From the NCBI GenBank assembly GCA_934463345.1, contig CAKSJL010000003.1, forward strand, positions 1 through 50,753: 50,753 nt of DNA, written 5' to 3'. A program made the translations under genes and the position numbers. Position 1 is the first letter of the stretch. Each line of letters begins with the position of its first letter. Source of the DNA: an uncultured Oscillospiraceae bacterium (lineage in GTDB: Bacteria > Bacillota > Clostridia > Oscillospirales > Ruminococcaceae). This document shows positions 32,234-39,878 of the stretch, in pieces. The notes beneath the pieces are model-generated. The model saw nothing but the letters and a program-made list of their open reading frames with translations. It was not told the origin of the DNA and did not search any database.

Positions 32234-35200
32234 ATGGCAAGAAAAATGAAAACCATGGACGGTAATAACGCTGCTGCATGGGTATCATACCCATTTACAG
32301 AAGTAGCCGCTATTTATCCTATTACACCTTCATCACCAATGGCTGAGGTTACCGACCAGTGGGCAGCAAAAGATAAGAAAAACCTGTTCGGTCAGCCTGT
32401 TCAGGTTGTTGAAATGCAGTCTGAAGCCGGTGCGGCTGGCGCAGTTCACGGCTCTCTTTCAGCTGGTGCGCTGACAACAACATATACAGCATCACAGGGT
32501 CTTCTTCTTATGATTCCTAACATGTATAAGATTGCCGGAGAGCTGCTTCCGTCAGTTATTCATGTTTCAGCACGATGCGTTTCATCACATGCACTGAACA
32601 TTTTCGGCGACCATTCAGATATCTATGCATGCCGTCAGACAGGCTATGCGATGCTCTGTTCATCAAGCCCGCAGGAAATCATGGATCTTGGCGCTGTTGC
32701 ACATCTTTCAACAATAAAGGGAAGAGTTCCTTTCATTCATTTCTTTGACGGATTCAGAACATCTCATGAAATTCAGAAGATTGAAACATGGGACGAGGAA
32801 GACCTCAGAGACATGCTAGACATGGATGCAGTTCAGAAATTCCGTGATATGGCTCTGAATCCTGAGCATCCTGTATTAAAGGGAACAGCACAGAATCCTG
32901 ATATCTTCTTCCAGGCAAGAGAAGCCTGCAACTCATACTATGATGCTATGCCTGCTATCGTTGAGGACTACATGAACAAGGTCAACGCAAAGCTCGGCAC
33001 AGATTACAAGCTATTCAACTACTACGGCGCTGCTGATGCAGAACACGTTATAGTTGCAATGGGTTCAGTAAATGACACAATCGAGGAAACAATTGACTAC
33101 CTGAATGCAAACGGCGGCAAGTACGGTCTTGTTAAGGTAAGACTTTACAGACCTTTCGTAGCAGAAAAGCTTGTTGAGACTATTCCTGACAGCGTAAAGA
33201 GAATTTCTGTTCTTGACAGAACAAAGGAACCTGGTTCACTCGGCGAGCCTCTTTATCTTGACGTTGTTGCAGCGCTCAAGGGCACAAAGTTCAATGATGT
33301 TCCTGTATTCACAGGCAGATACGGTCTTGGTTCAAAGGATACAACTCCTGAACAGATCATTGCCGTATTCAAGAATACAGAAAAGCCAAGATTTACAATC
33401 GGCATCAAGGACGACGTTACAAATCTTTCACTTGACTGCAAAGAAAGCCCTGACACAGCTCCGGCAGGCACAACAGCTTGTAAGTTCTGGGGTCTTGGTT
33501 CAGACGGTACAGTCGGCGCAAACAAGAACTCAATCAAGATCATCGGCGACCATACTGATCTCTACGCTCAGGCATACTTCGCTTATGACTCAAAGAAATC
33601 AGGCGGTGTAACAATTTCACATCTCCGTTTCGGCAAGACTCCGATCAAGTCAACATACCTCATCAACAAGGCTGACTTCGTTGCCTGTCACAACCAGAGC
33701 TATATCGACAAGTATGATATGGTTTCAGACATCAAGCCGGGCGGAACATTCCTTCTCAATACAATCTGGGATATGGAAGGTCTTGAAAAGCACCTCCCTG
33801 GTCAGGTAAAGAGATATCTTGCAAAAAATAATATCAATTTCTATACAATCAATGGCGTTAAGCTTGGTGAAGAAACAGGAATGGGTACAAGAATCAACAC
33901 AATTCTCCAGTCTGCATTCTTCAAGCTTGCAAACATCATTCCTTTCGAGGACGCTGTAGGCTACATGAAGGCTGCCGCTGAGGCTTCATACAGCAAGAAG
34001 GGACAGGACATTGTTGAAAAGAACTGGAAAGCTATTGACGCAGGTCACCAGAATATCGTAAAGATTGACATTCCTGCATCATGGGCTGACGCTGCTGACA
34101 CACAGATGGGCATGGCTCACGTTACAAGCGACAACAAGGTTCTTGAAAACTATGTAAACAATATTCAAATCCCTTGCAACGCACAGAATGGTGATTCACT
34201 CCCTGTTTCAACATTCAAGGACATGGCTGACGGTACATTCCCACAGGGTTCAGCTGCTTTTGAAAAGAGAGGCATTGCTGTAAAGGTTCCTGAATGGCTT
34301 CCTGAAAATTGTATTCAGTGTAACCAGTGTGCTTATGTATGCCCGCATGCTGTTATCAGACCTGTTGCACTTTCAGAAGATGAGGCTGCAAATGCACCTG
34401 AGGGCATGAAGATGGCTGACTTTAAACCTGCTATGGGCGGAATGAAGTTTGCTATGACAGTTTCAGCTCTTGACTGTACAGGCTGCGGCTCATGCGCTAA
34501 CGTTTGCCCGGCTAAGACAAAGGCTCTTGTTATGCAGCCGCTTGAATCACAGCTCGGCGAACAGGACAAGTTTGCTTATGGTCTTACAATAGACGAAAAG
34601 CCTGAGGTTGCTGCTAAGTTCAAGGCAACAACTGTTAAGGGTTCACAGTTCAGACAGCCAATGCTTGAATTCTCGGGCGCATGCGCAGGCTGCGGTGAAA
34701 CACCTTATGCAAAGCTTATCACTCAGCTCTTCGGCGACAGAATGTACATTGCAAATGCTACAGGCTGTTCTTCAATCTGGGGTGGCTCTGCACCTTCAAC
34801 TCCTTACACATTCAACAAGGAAGGCAAGGGTCCGGCATGGTCTAACTCACTGTTTGAGGATAACGCTGAATTCGGTTACGGTATGTTCTTAGGTCAGAAA
34901 ACTCTCAGAAACAGAGTTATCGCTAAGGTTAAGGCGCTCGGCGAAACAGCTGAGAATGCTGATGTCAAGGCAGCGATTGCTGAGTATCTTGATACAGTAG
35001 AGGACGGAAATGCTAATACACCTGCTACAGAAAAGCTTATTGCAGCTCTTGAAGCATGCGGATGTGATGCAGCTAAGGAAATCCTTGCTTCCAAGGACTA
35101 CCTCAGAAAGAAGTCACAGTGGATCTTCGGCGGTGACGGTTGGGCTTATGATATCGGTTTCGGCGGTCTTGACCACGTTATTGCTTCCGGTCAGGATGTA

Positions 35201-35773
35201 AACATTTTCGTATTTGATACTGAGGTTTACTCAAATACAGGCGGTCAGTCATCAAAGTCAACTCCTACAGGCGCTATTGCACAGTTTGCAGCAGCTGGTA
35301 AGGAAGTTAAGAAGAAGGATCTGGCTGGTATCGCAATGAGCTATGGCTACGTTTATGTTGCACATATTGCTATGGGCGCTGACTACAACCAGTGTATCAA
35401 GGCTATTGCAGAGGCTGAGGCTTATCATGGTCCGTCTATCATCATCGGTTATGCTCCATGTATTAACCATGGTATCAAGACTGGTATGGGTACTGCTATG
35501 GCAGAAGAAAAGAAGGCTGTTCAGGCTGGTTACTGGCACCTTTACAGATACAACCCAACTCTCAAGGCAGAGGGCAAGAACCCATTCATCATGGATTCAA
35601 AGGCTCCTAATACTGATGAGTATAAGAACTTCCTCATGGGTGAGGTTCGTTACAATGCGCTTGCACGTCAGAACCCTGAGAGAGCAGAGAAGCTCTTTGA
35701 TAAGGCTCTTGCAAATGCTAAGGATAGATATGATTATCTGACAAGACTTTCAAAGCTTTACGGTGAAGCTTAA
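32234..35773 (+). CDS. nifJ: Pyruvate:ferredoxin (flavodoxin) oxidoreductase
   Basis: This homodimeric PFOR makes acetyl-CoA, CO2 and reduced ferredoxin from pyruvate, supplying electrons for hydrogenase. All fused domains are present in 1179 residues: pyrimidine-binding domain (FTEVAAIYPITPSSPMAE), gamma domain, two ferredoxin clusters (CIQCNQCAYVCP and CTGCGSCANVCP), the third cluster start (CAGCGETPY, ATGCSS) and TPP domain (GGDGWAYDIGFGG). Codon use is strongly biased, with very uniform codons for Lys, Asn and Gly, as expected for a highly expressed gene. Start: ATG behind CAGGAGGAC. Confidence 0.97.
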   Translation: MARKMKTMDGNNAAAWVSYPFTEVAAIYPITPSSPMAEVTDQWAAKDKKNLFGQPVQVVEMQSEAGAAGAVHGSLSAGALTTTYTASQGLLLMIPNMYKIAGELLPSVIHVSARCVSSHALNIFGDHSDIYACRQTGYAMLCSSSPQEIMDLGAVAHLSTIKGRVPFIHFFDGFRTSHEIQKIETWDEEDLRDMLDMDAVQKFRDMALNPEHPVLKGTAQNPDIFFQAREACNSYYDAMPAIVEDYMNKVNAKLGTDYKLFNYYGAADAEHVIVAMGSVNDTIEETIDYLNANGGKYGLVKVRLYRPFVAEKLVETIPDSVKRISVLDRTKEPGSLGEPLYLDVVAALKGTKFNDVPVFTGRYGLGSKDTTPEQIIAVFKNTEKPRFTIGIKDDVTNLSLDCKESPDTAPAGTTACKFWGLGSDGTVGANKNSIKIIGDHTDLYAQAYFAYDSKKSGGVTISHLRFGKTPIKSTYLINKADFVACHNQSYIDKYDMVSDIKPGGTFLLNTIWDMEGLEKHLPGQVKRYLAKNNINFYTINGVKLGEETGMGTRINTILQSAFFKLANIIPFEDAVGYMKAAAEASYSKKGQDIVEKNWKAIDAGHQNIVKIDIPASWADAADTQMGMAHVTSDNKVLENYVNNIQIPCNAQNGDSLPVSTFKDMADGTFPQGSAAFEKRGIAVKVPEWLPENCIQCNQCAYVCPHAVIRPVALSEDEAANAPEGMKMADFKPAMGGMKFAMTVSALDCTGCGSCANVCPAKTKALVMQPLESQLGEQDKFAYGLTIDEKPEVAAKFKATTVKGSQFRQPMLEFSGACAGCGETPYAKLITQLFGDRMYIANATGCSSIWGGSAPSTPYTFNKEGKGPAWSNSLFEDNAEFGYGMFLGQKTLRNRVIAKVKALGETAENADVKAAIAEYLDTVEDGNANTPATEKLIAALEACGCDAAKEILASKDYLRKKSQWIFGGDGWAYDIGFGGLDHVIASGQDVNIFVFDTEVYSNTGGQSSKSTPTGAIAQFAAAGKEVKKKDLAGIAMSYGYVYVAHIAMGADYNQCIKAIAEAEAYHGPSIIIGYAPCINHGIKTGMGTAMAEEKKAVQAGYWHLYRYNPTLKAEGKNPFIMDSKAPNTDEYKNFLMGEVRYNALARQNPERAEKLFDKALANAKDRYDYLTRLSKLYGEA

Positions 35774-35814
35774 TTATAAGTAATACAAATACTGTCGCAG
35801 GACAATGCGGGAGG

Positions 35815-35848
35815 AAAAAAATGCGGCTTTTTTGAGCCGCATTTTTTG
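35815..35848 (+). terminator. PFOR terminator
   Basis: A6-ATGCGGCT pairs with AGCCGCAT-T6 around a 6-base loop. Confidence 0.92.
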
Positions 35849-35918
35849 TTTGGGGTAGAATTTTAGGGGAAGTATTGAAAAAGTATTAGTTTGGCAGGTT
35901 AATAAGCAAAATTCAATC

Positions 35919-36110
35919 CGCCGAATGGCGAAGTTAAAGTTTCGCCAGCCTTTTCAAAGGCTGTGGGTATCCAAAGGGCAAAGCCCTTGGTCTTCCTCCG
36001 CAGAGGGCGAAATGCTTCAGCTTTTAGGGCGTATTTACAAGGGGTGAATTGCAGAACAGTCCGGTGGACTGTTCTGCAAGAGGGGACGCTTTACAAGAAA
36101 AAGCGTCCCC
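35919..36110 (+). repeat. Element A copy 2, structured intergenic repeat
   Basis: Same order of hairpins as copy 1 at 9359-9526: CGCC-GAAT-GGCG, AGCCTTT/AAAGGCT, CCAAAGGGC/GCCCTTGG, a perfect 14-bp stem at 36049-36079, and a terminal GGGGACGCTT/AAGCGTCCCC stem followed by TTTAATTTTT. The last hairpin can act as a terminator. It fills the gap between PFOR and the convergent beta-propeller gene. Confidence 0.82.
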
Positions 36111-36185
36111 TTTAATTTTTATTGTACATTCAATTAATCTGCCAATTTACATTGGCACGCATTTGATCAGTGCAAACATTTTTTA

Positions 36186-38303
36186 TTACTGAAATACAGC
36201 GTTTCCTATTTCCTTAAATGACACAGCGTCAACTGATATGAATTTCTCTTCTGAAAGAACATAAAGGAAACCGTCAATATATACAGCTCGTTTGTATTCT
36301 TTTGTATAGTCATAATCCGAGGATGAGTTTGAAACGCTTCCCAGATAGACAAATTCGTTATTCACGAATGAATAGAATTCAAATGAGAATGTCTGGACAT
36401 AAGAGCTGTCATATTCGTCATAAATATCATTATATTTTTCCTTTATAACAGGGAATCCTATTATATTTCTCTCAGGGTCAATATAAAGCGCCTTTCTTTC
36501 ATATAAAGCTTCAGAATAAACATAATCGCTGTCGGTGGAGTTTACTGTAATGGAAACTGTGTTCACTTCACGCAGATCGTCAGGATTGCTGTTGTCGAAC
36601 ATTGTTAGTTTTACTCCCGTTTCCCAGCCACTCTGTTCGTCAGCTTCTGCGCCAAAGCCTAAAAGAAGTCCGTCCGACCAATTCTGCATATATGAGCTGT
36701 AGCCGCTTATCTTGAATTCGTCCAGTATTGCCGGAGCTGTAGGATTGCTTAAATCAATTGCATAAAGCGGATCAGTTTGTTGGAATGTGACAACATATGC
36801 TTTATCACCATTAAAATTTACAGATTTTATTCTTTCGTTTAAACCAAAATCACTGATGCTTCCAACCATTTTCATATCCATGTCAAGCACATACACGCTG
36901 TTTTTAATTGATACCAGCGAGTTGGAGGCTGTACTTTCGTTATATGATTCCTCCCATGTGTCTTCCGTCGTTGCTATTCTGAAATAGCCGTTATATTCGC
37001 TCATGGAAAACTGGTCGTTGACATAGCCGTTTACCTTTCCTGATGCCTGTGCAGTGATATTTCCGCCACTTATTGCAAAACGTGTTATTTCGGAACTGTC
37101 ATATCCGGAAACTGTATAGAAGTTCTGCTGTGAGCAGTAGATTGTATTTGTATATCCGGCTATTGATTTGGCATCAACAGGCTGGCATGGATTCTGGCTG
37201 TTTAGATCGAATCCGGAAATATTCGTGTATGCAACATAATCGTAAATATCTTTTATGCCACATGAAGGAAGCATAATATCATCCGGTTCAATATAACATG
37301 CTTCATCGCCGACATGATACTGAGGAATATACTTTTCAACTTCATCTTCCTTAAAATTACTCCCAATGTATTTTTCATCATTTGAAATAAGGTAAAGATA
37401 GCCGTCATCTGTCAGCCTGACATCGTTATAACTGCCCTCCTGAATGTAGTATCCAACAAGACTGAGCTGATTTGCCGTATCAAGAATAGCCACATAGGTG
37501 TCAGCATTCTGACCATACCAGCAGTCGTATGAAGAATAATTTCCGTTATCAGGATTATAATAGCTGCATATCAGGATTAGTTTACCATTATAAAGGTACA
37601 TGTCCTCAACTGAACCACCAACATCCTGACCTATCAGAGGAGAAATGTCAGTTTTGTATGAGTTTACAAATTTTCCGCTATCTACTTGTGCAGAATATAT
37701 TTTATCCGAGACTGAGTAGTAAATGTTGTTTCCGTCAGTTTTTACAATATCCGCTTCGAGAATACCGCTTTCCTGGCTATAGGTGTCAGAATAATCCTTT
37801 TGATTTTCCTGACTGTTTTCTGTAAACTGACTTGAACCGGTCTCTGGCATAGAATCTGAGTCACCAGTCGCCATGTCATCAACTACATATTCAATGTTGT
37901 CAAAACCTGTATTATTTTTTTGGTTTCTGCCAAATAATCCGGAAAAGCTGTTTTTGAACTTGTTAATGGTGCTTGCAGTGAGGAAGTATCTATACACATC
38001 ACTGTATTGGGCAGCCGGTTTCATTAGCTGTACAGTATCTTCGGAAAAGTCTTTTTTGTCAGAGAAACTGCTTTTTTCGTATATGGCGGGTCTGACAAAA
38101 TAAATTGACGTTCCGAAAATCAGCACAATTGCTGCGGCAGCAGACACAATACGGAGGATTTTGCTTTTGCGTATTTTCTTTCTGCTTGTTGCTGCCTTTT
38201 TATCGTCAAGCATTTTTCTGATATTTTTCGGTTCAAGCTGTTCCGGAACTTTTTCAGCTTCGAGCATCTTTTTTACATTTTCATCATTGTAGTTTTCACT
38301 CAT
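36186..38303 (-). CDS. Membrane-anchored beta-propeller protein, candidate anti-sigma factor
   Basis: A cytoplasmic N-terminus of about 45 residues (KMLEAEKVPEQLEPKNIRKM, a motif style I associate with clostridial anti-sigma proteins), one membrane helix (about 52-70), an acidic linker, then a large extracellular beta-propeller domain marked by ILEADIVKTDGNNIYYSV. ATG 38303 follows AAAGGAG. The ECF sigma gene lies 14 bp upstream on the same strand. Sigma plus membrane protein with an outside sensor domain suggests transmembrane control of the sigma factor. What it senses is unknown. Confidence 0.82.
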   Translation of the reverse strand: MSENYNDENVKKMLEAEKVPEQLEPKNIRKMLDDKKAATSRKKIRKSKILRIVSAAAAIVLIFGTSIYFVRPAIYEKSSFSDKKDFSEDTVQLMKPAAQYSDVYRYFLTASTINKFKNSFSGLFGRNQKNNTGFDNIEYVVDDMATGDSDSMPETGSSQFTENSQENQKDYSDTYSQESGILEADIVKTDGNNIYYSVSDKIYSAQVDSGKFVNSYKTDISPLIGQDVGGSVEDMYLYNGKLILICSYYNPDNGNYSSYDCWYGQNADTYVAILDTANQLSLVGYYIQEGSYNDVRLTDDGYLYLISNDEKYIGSNFKEDEVEKYIPQYHVGDEACYIEPDDIMLPSCGIKDIYDYVAYTNISGFDLNSQNPCQPVDAKSIAGYTNTIYCSQQNFYTVSGYDSSEITRFAISGGNITAQASGKVNGYVNDQFSMSEYNGYFRIATTEDTWEESYNESTASNSLVSIKNSVYVLDMDMKMVGSISDFGLNERIKSVNFNGDKAYVVTFQQTDPLYAIDLSNPTAPAILDEFKISGYSSYMQNWSDGLLLGFGAEADEQSGWETGVKLTMFDNSNPDDLREVNTVSITVNSTDSDYVYSEALYERKALYIDPERNIIGFPVIKEKYNDIYDEYDSSYVQTFSFEFYSFVNNEFVYLGSVSNSSSDYDYTKEYKRAVYIDGFLYVLSEEKFISVDAVSFKEIGNAVFQ

Positions 38304-38317
38304 AACAGATTCTCCTT

Positions 38318-38818
38318 TCATTCACAAAGCTTTAAGCGCAGCTGAGATTTTACTCTTGAAAGCTTTGAACGAACCGCAGATGCTTTCATACCGCTTATCT
38401 GTGCAATTTCCATGCTTTTATATCCGCCGAGGACGGAAAGCGAGAGAATAGCCCTCGACTGGTCGTCAAGGCTTTCCAGCGCCTCCTTCAATTCAGAACT
38501 GCTGAAATTAAAATCGTCTGTATAGACTGTTTCGTCTTGCTGGGAATTGCTTTTCATATATTCCTTCTGGCGTTTTTTGATCTTTGTAAAGAGTATTTTC
38601 ATGATCCATGCCCTGAATGCCTGTGCATCCTTGAGTTTCCCTATCGTTTCAAAGGCATCTGCAACTGCGTCACTGACTGCGTCTGCTGCGTCATGGCTGC
38701 TTCTGAGATTATAAAGCGCTGTGTGGTACATTTCCTTGTACACCATGGAATAAAGCCTGGAAAAAGCTTCTGTATCGCCCTTTCGGGCAAGCTCTGCATC
38801 GGTTTTAAAATCATTCAT
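38318..38818 (-). CDS. ECF-type RNA polymerase sigma factor
   Basis: The 166-residue sigma-70 family protein has region 2 (FSRLYSMVYKEMYHTALYNL, DAVADAFETIGKL, FRAWIMKILF) and region 4 (LDDQSRAILSLSVLGGYKSM, EIAQISGMKASAVRSKLSRV). Regions 1 and 3 are absent, as in extracytoplasmic-function sigmas. AAAGGGGG lies 6 bases before ATG. It is co-transcribed with the beta-propeller membrane protein. No clear self-type promoter was identified upstream. Confidence 0.9.
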   Translation of the reverse strand: MNDFKTDAELARKGDTEAFSRLYSMVYKEMYHTALYNLRSSHDAADAVSDAVADAFETIGKLKDAQAFRAWIMKILFTKIKKRQKEYMKSNSQQDETVYTDDFNFSSSELKEALESLDDQSRAILSLSVLGGYKSMEIAQISGMKASAVRSKLSRVKSQLRLKLCE

Positions 38819-38937
38819 GTTTATGCCCCCTTTAATCCTGATACGTTATCACAGAAAGTTTTCTGAAATAATACTATTGAACCGATTCATAATATTAGTG
38901 TCTGAAATATATAAAAGTGCTGCATGGTCTTTATATA

Positions 38938-38955
38938 TTTGTGAAATATCACAAA
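38938..38955. promoter_or_regulatory. Inverted repeat between sigma factor and deoD genes
   Basis: TTTGTGA-AATA-TCACAAA has perfect 7-bp arms. It resembles Rex or CRP/FNR half sites but has 4 rather than 6 bases between the GTGA cores. Confidence 0.45.
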
Positions 38956-38988
38956 AAATGTGTATTATATTAGTACATATTATGCAGC

Positions 38989-39017
38989 TTTACAATAGAA
39001 TAAGAGTGTGGTATAAT
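38989..39017 (+). promoter_or_regulatory. deoD promoter
   Basis: TTTACA (38989-38994) and TATAAT (39012-39017) with a 17-bp spacer. Confidence 0.75.
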
Positions 39018-39021
39018 ATAG

Positions 39022-39100
39022 TTAAGGCAACAACACAGAATCAGCGGCTGAAATCTTTGCTGCACATCTGTATAACAATGATTACATAATATTGCCTTAA
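39022..39100 (+). other. Structured deoD leader
   Basis: Perfect 9-bp arms TTAAGGCAA (39022-39030) and TTGCCTTAA (39092-39100) enclose ACAGA/TCTGT (39035-39039 with 39067-39071) and CAGC/GCTG (39042-39045 with 39059-39062). The ribosome site follows within 10 bases. No known riboswitch core was recognised. Confidence 0.5.
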
Positions 39101-39121
39101 AAAAGAAAGGCGGTTTTAATT

Positions 39122-39826
39122 ATGCCGACACCTCACAATAATGCTGAAAAAGGCGCTGTTGCAAAAACAGTTCTTATGCCAGGAGATCCGCTGAGAGCGG
39201 AATTTATTGCAAAAACATACCTTGAAAATGTCGTATGCTACAATAAGGTAAGAGGAATGCTGGGATTCACCGGAAAGTATAAGGGAAAGGAAATTTCCGT
39301 TCAGGGAAGCGGAATGGGAATGCCGTCCATTGGAATTTATTCCTATGAGCTGTTTACTGAGTATGACGTAAGCAATATCATAAGAGTCGGAACAGCTGGA
39401 GCAATTGCCGATTTTGTCGGGTTGCGTGACGTTGTTATTGCGGCCGGGGCGTGTACAAACTCAAATTACGCTTCGCAGTACAATCTTCCCGGAACATATG
39501 CCCCGATTGCTTCGTATGAGCTTCTGAGCAGTGCTGTTGAAGCTGCAAAGAAAAAGAATGCGGTATATCATGTTGGTAATGTTCTGTCAAGCGATACTTT
39601 TTATGATGACAGCGGTTCACTTTCACAGTGGCAGAAGATGAATGTACTGGGAGTTGAAATGGAGTCAGCGGCACTTTATATGAATGCTGCCAGACTTAAC
39701 AAGAAAGCGCTTTGCATACTGACAATCTCAGACTGTCCGTTAAAGGGACTTTCAACCACTGCTGAGGAACGCCAGACAACCTTTACAGACATGATGGAAA
39801 TAGCTCTTGATGCAGCGGTAATATAG
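39122..39826 (+). CDS. deoD: Purine-nucleoside phosphorylase DeoD
   Basis: This hexameric-type PNP splits purine (deoxy)nucleosides with phosphate. The 234 residues start PTPHNNAEKG and show MPGDPLRAEFIA, GSGMGMPSIGIYSYEL, RVGTAGAI and the active-site GVEMESAALY plus a catalytic Asp in TISDCPL. AAAGG lies 9 bases before ATG. A structured leader precedes it; the gene is alone rather than in a deo operon. Confidence 0.95.
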   Translation: MPTPHNNAEKGAVAKTVLMPGDPLRAEFIAKTYLENVVCYNKVRGMLGFTGKYKGKEISVQGSGMGMPSIGIYSYELFTEYDVSNIIRVGTAGAIADFVGLRDVVIAAGACTNSNYASQYNLPGTYAPIASYELLSSAVEAAKKKNAVYHVGNVLSSDTFYDDSGSLSQWQKMNVLGVEMESAALYMNAARLNKKALCILTISDCPLKGLSTTAEERQTTFTDMMEIALDAAVI

Positions 39827-39827
39827 C

Positions 39828-39864
39828 AAAAGCCCTGATCCCTCAAAGGAGATCAGGGCTTTTT
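39828..39864. terminator. Bidirectional terminator between deoD and GH74
   Basis: AAAAGCCCTGATC/GATCAGGGCTTTT, 13-bp perfect stem with a 10-base loop, followed by T. Confidence 0.93.
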
Positions 39865-39878
39865 AGCGTTAATCTGAA

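Noticed and set aside
33213-33611. Open frames overlapping PFOR, GH74 and serC in other frames
   Set aside because: They arise from the biased codon use of the real genes and have no ribosome sites or recognisable domains.
38825-38880. ECF-type autoregulatory promoter upstream of the sigma gene
   Set aside because: A GAAAAC and a CGTA are present, but the spacing (about 13 bp) is too short for a typical ECF promoter.
38938-38955. Rex or CRP site TTTGTGA-N4-TCACAAA
   Set aside because: The core spacing is 4 instead of 6 bases, so it was listed only as an unassigned inverted repeat.
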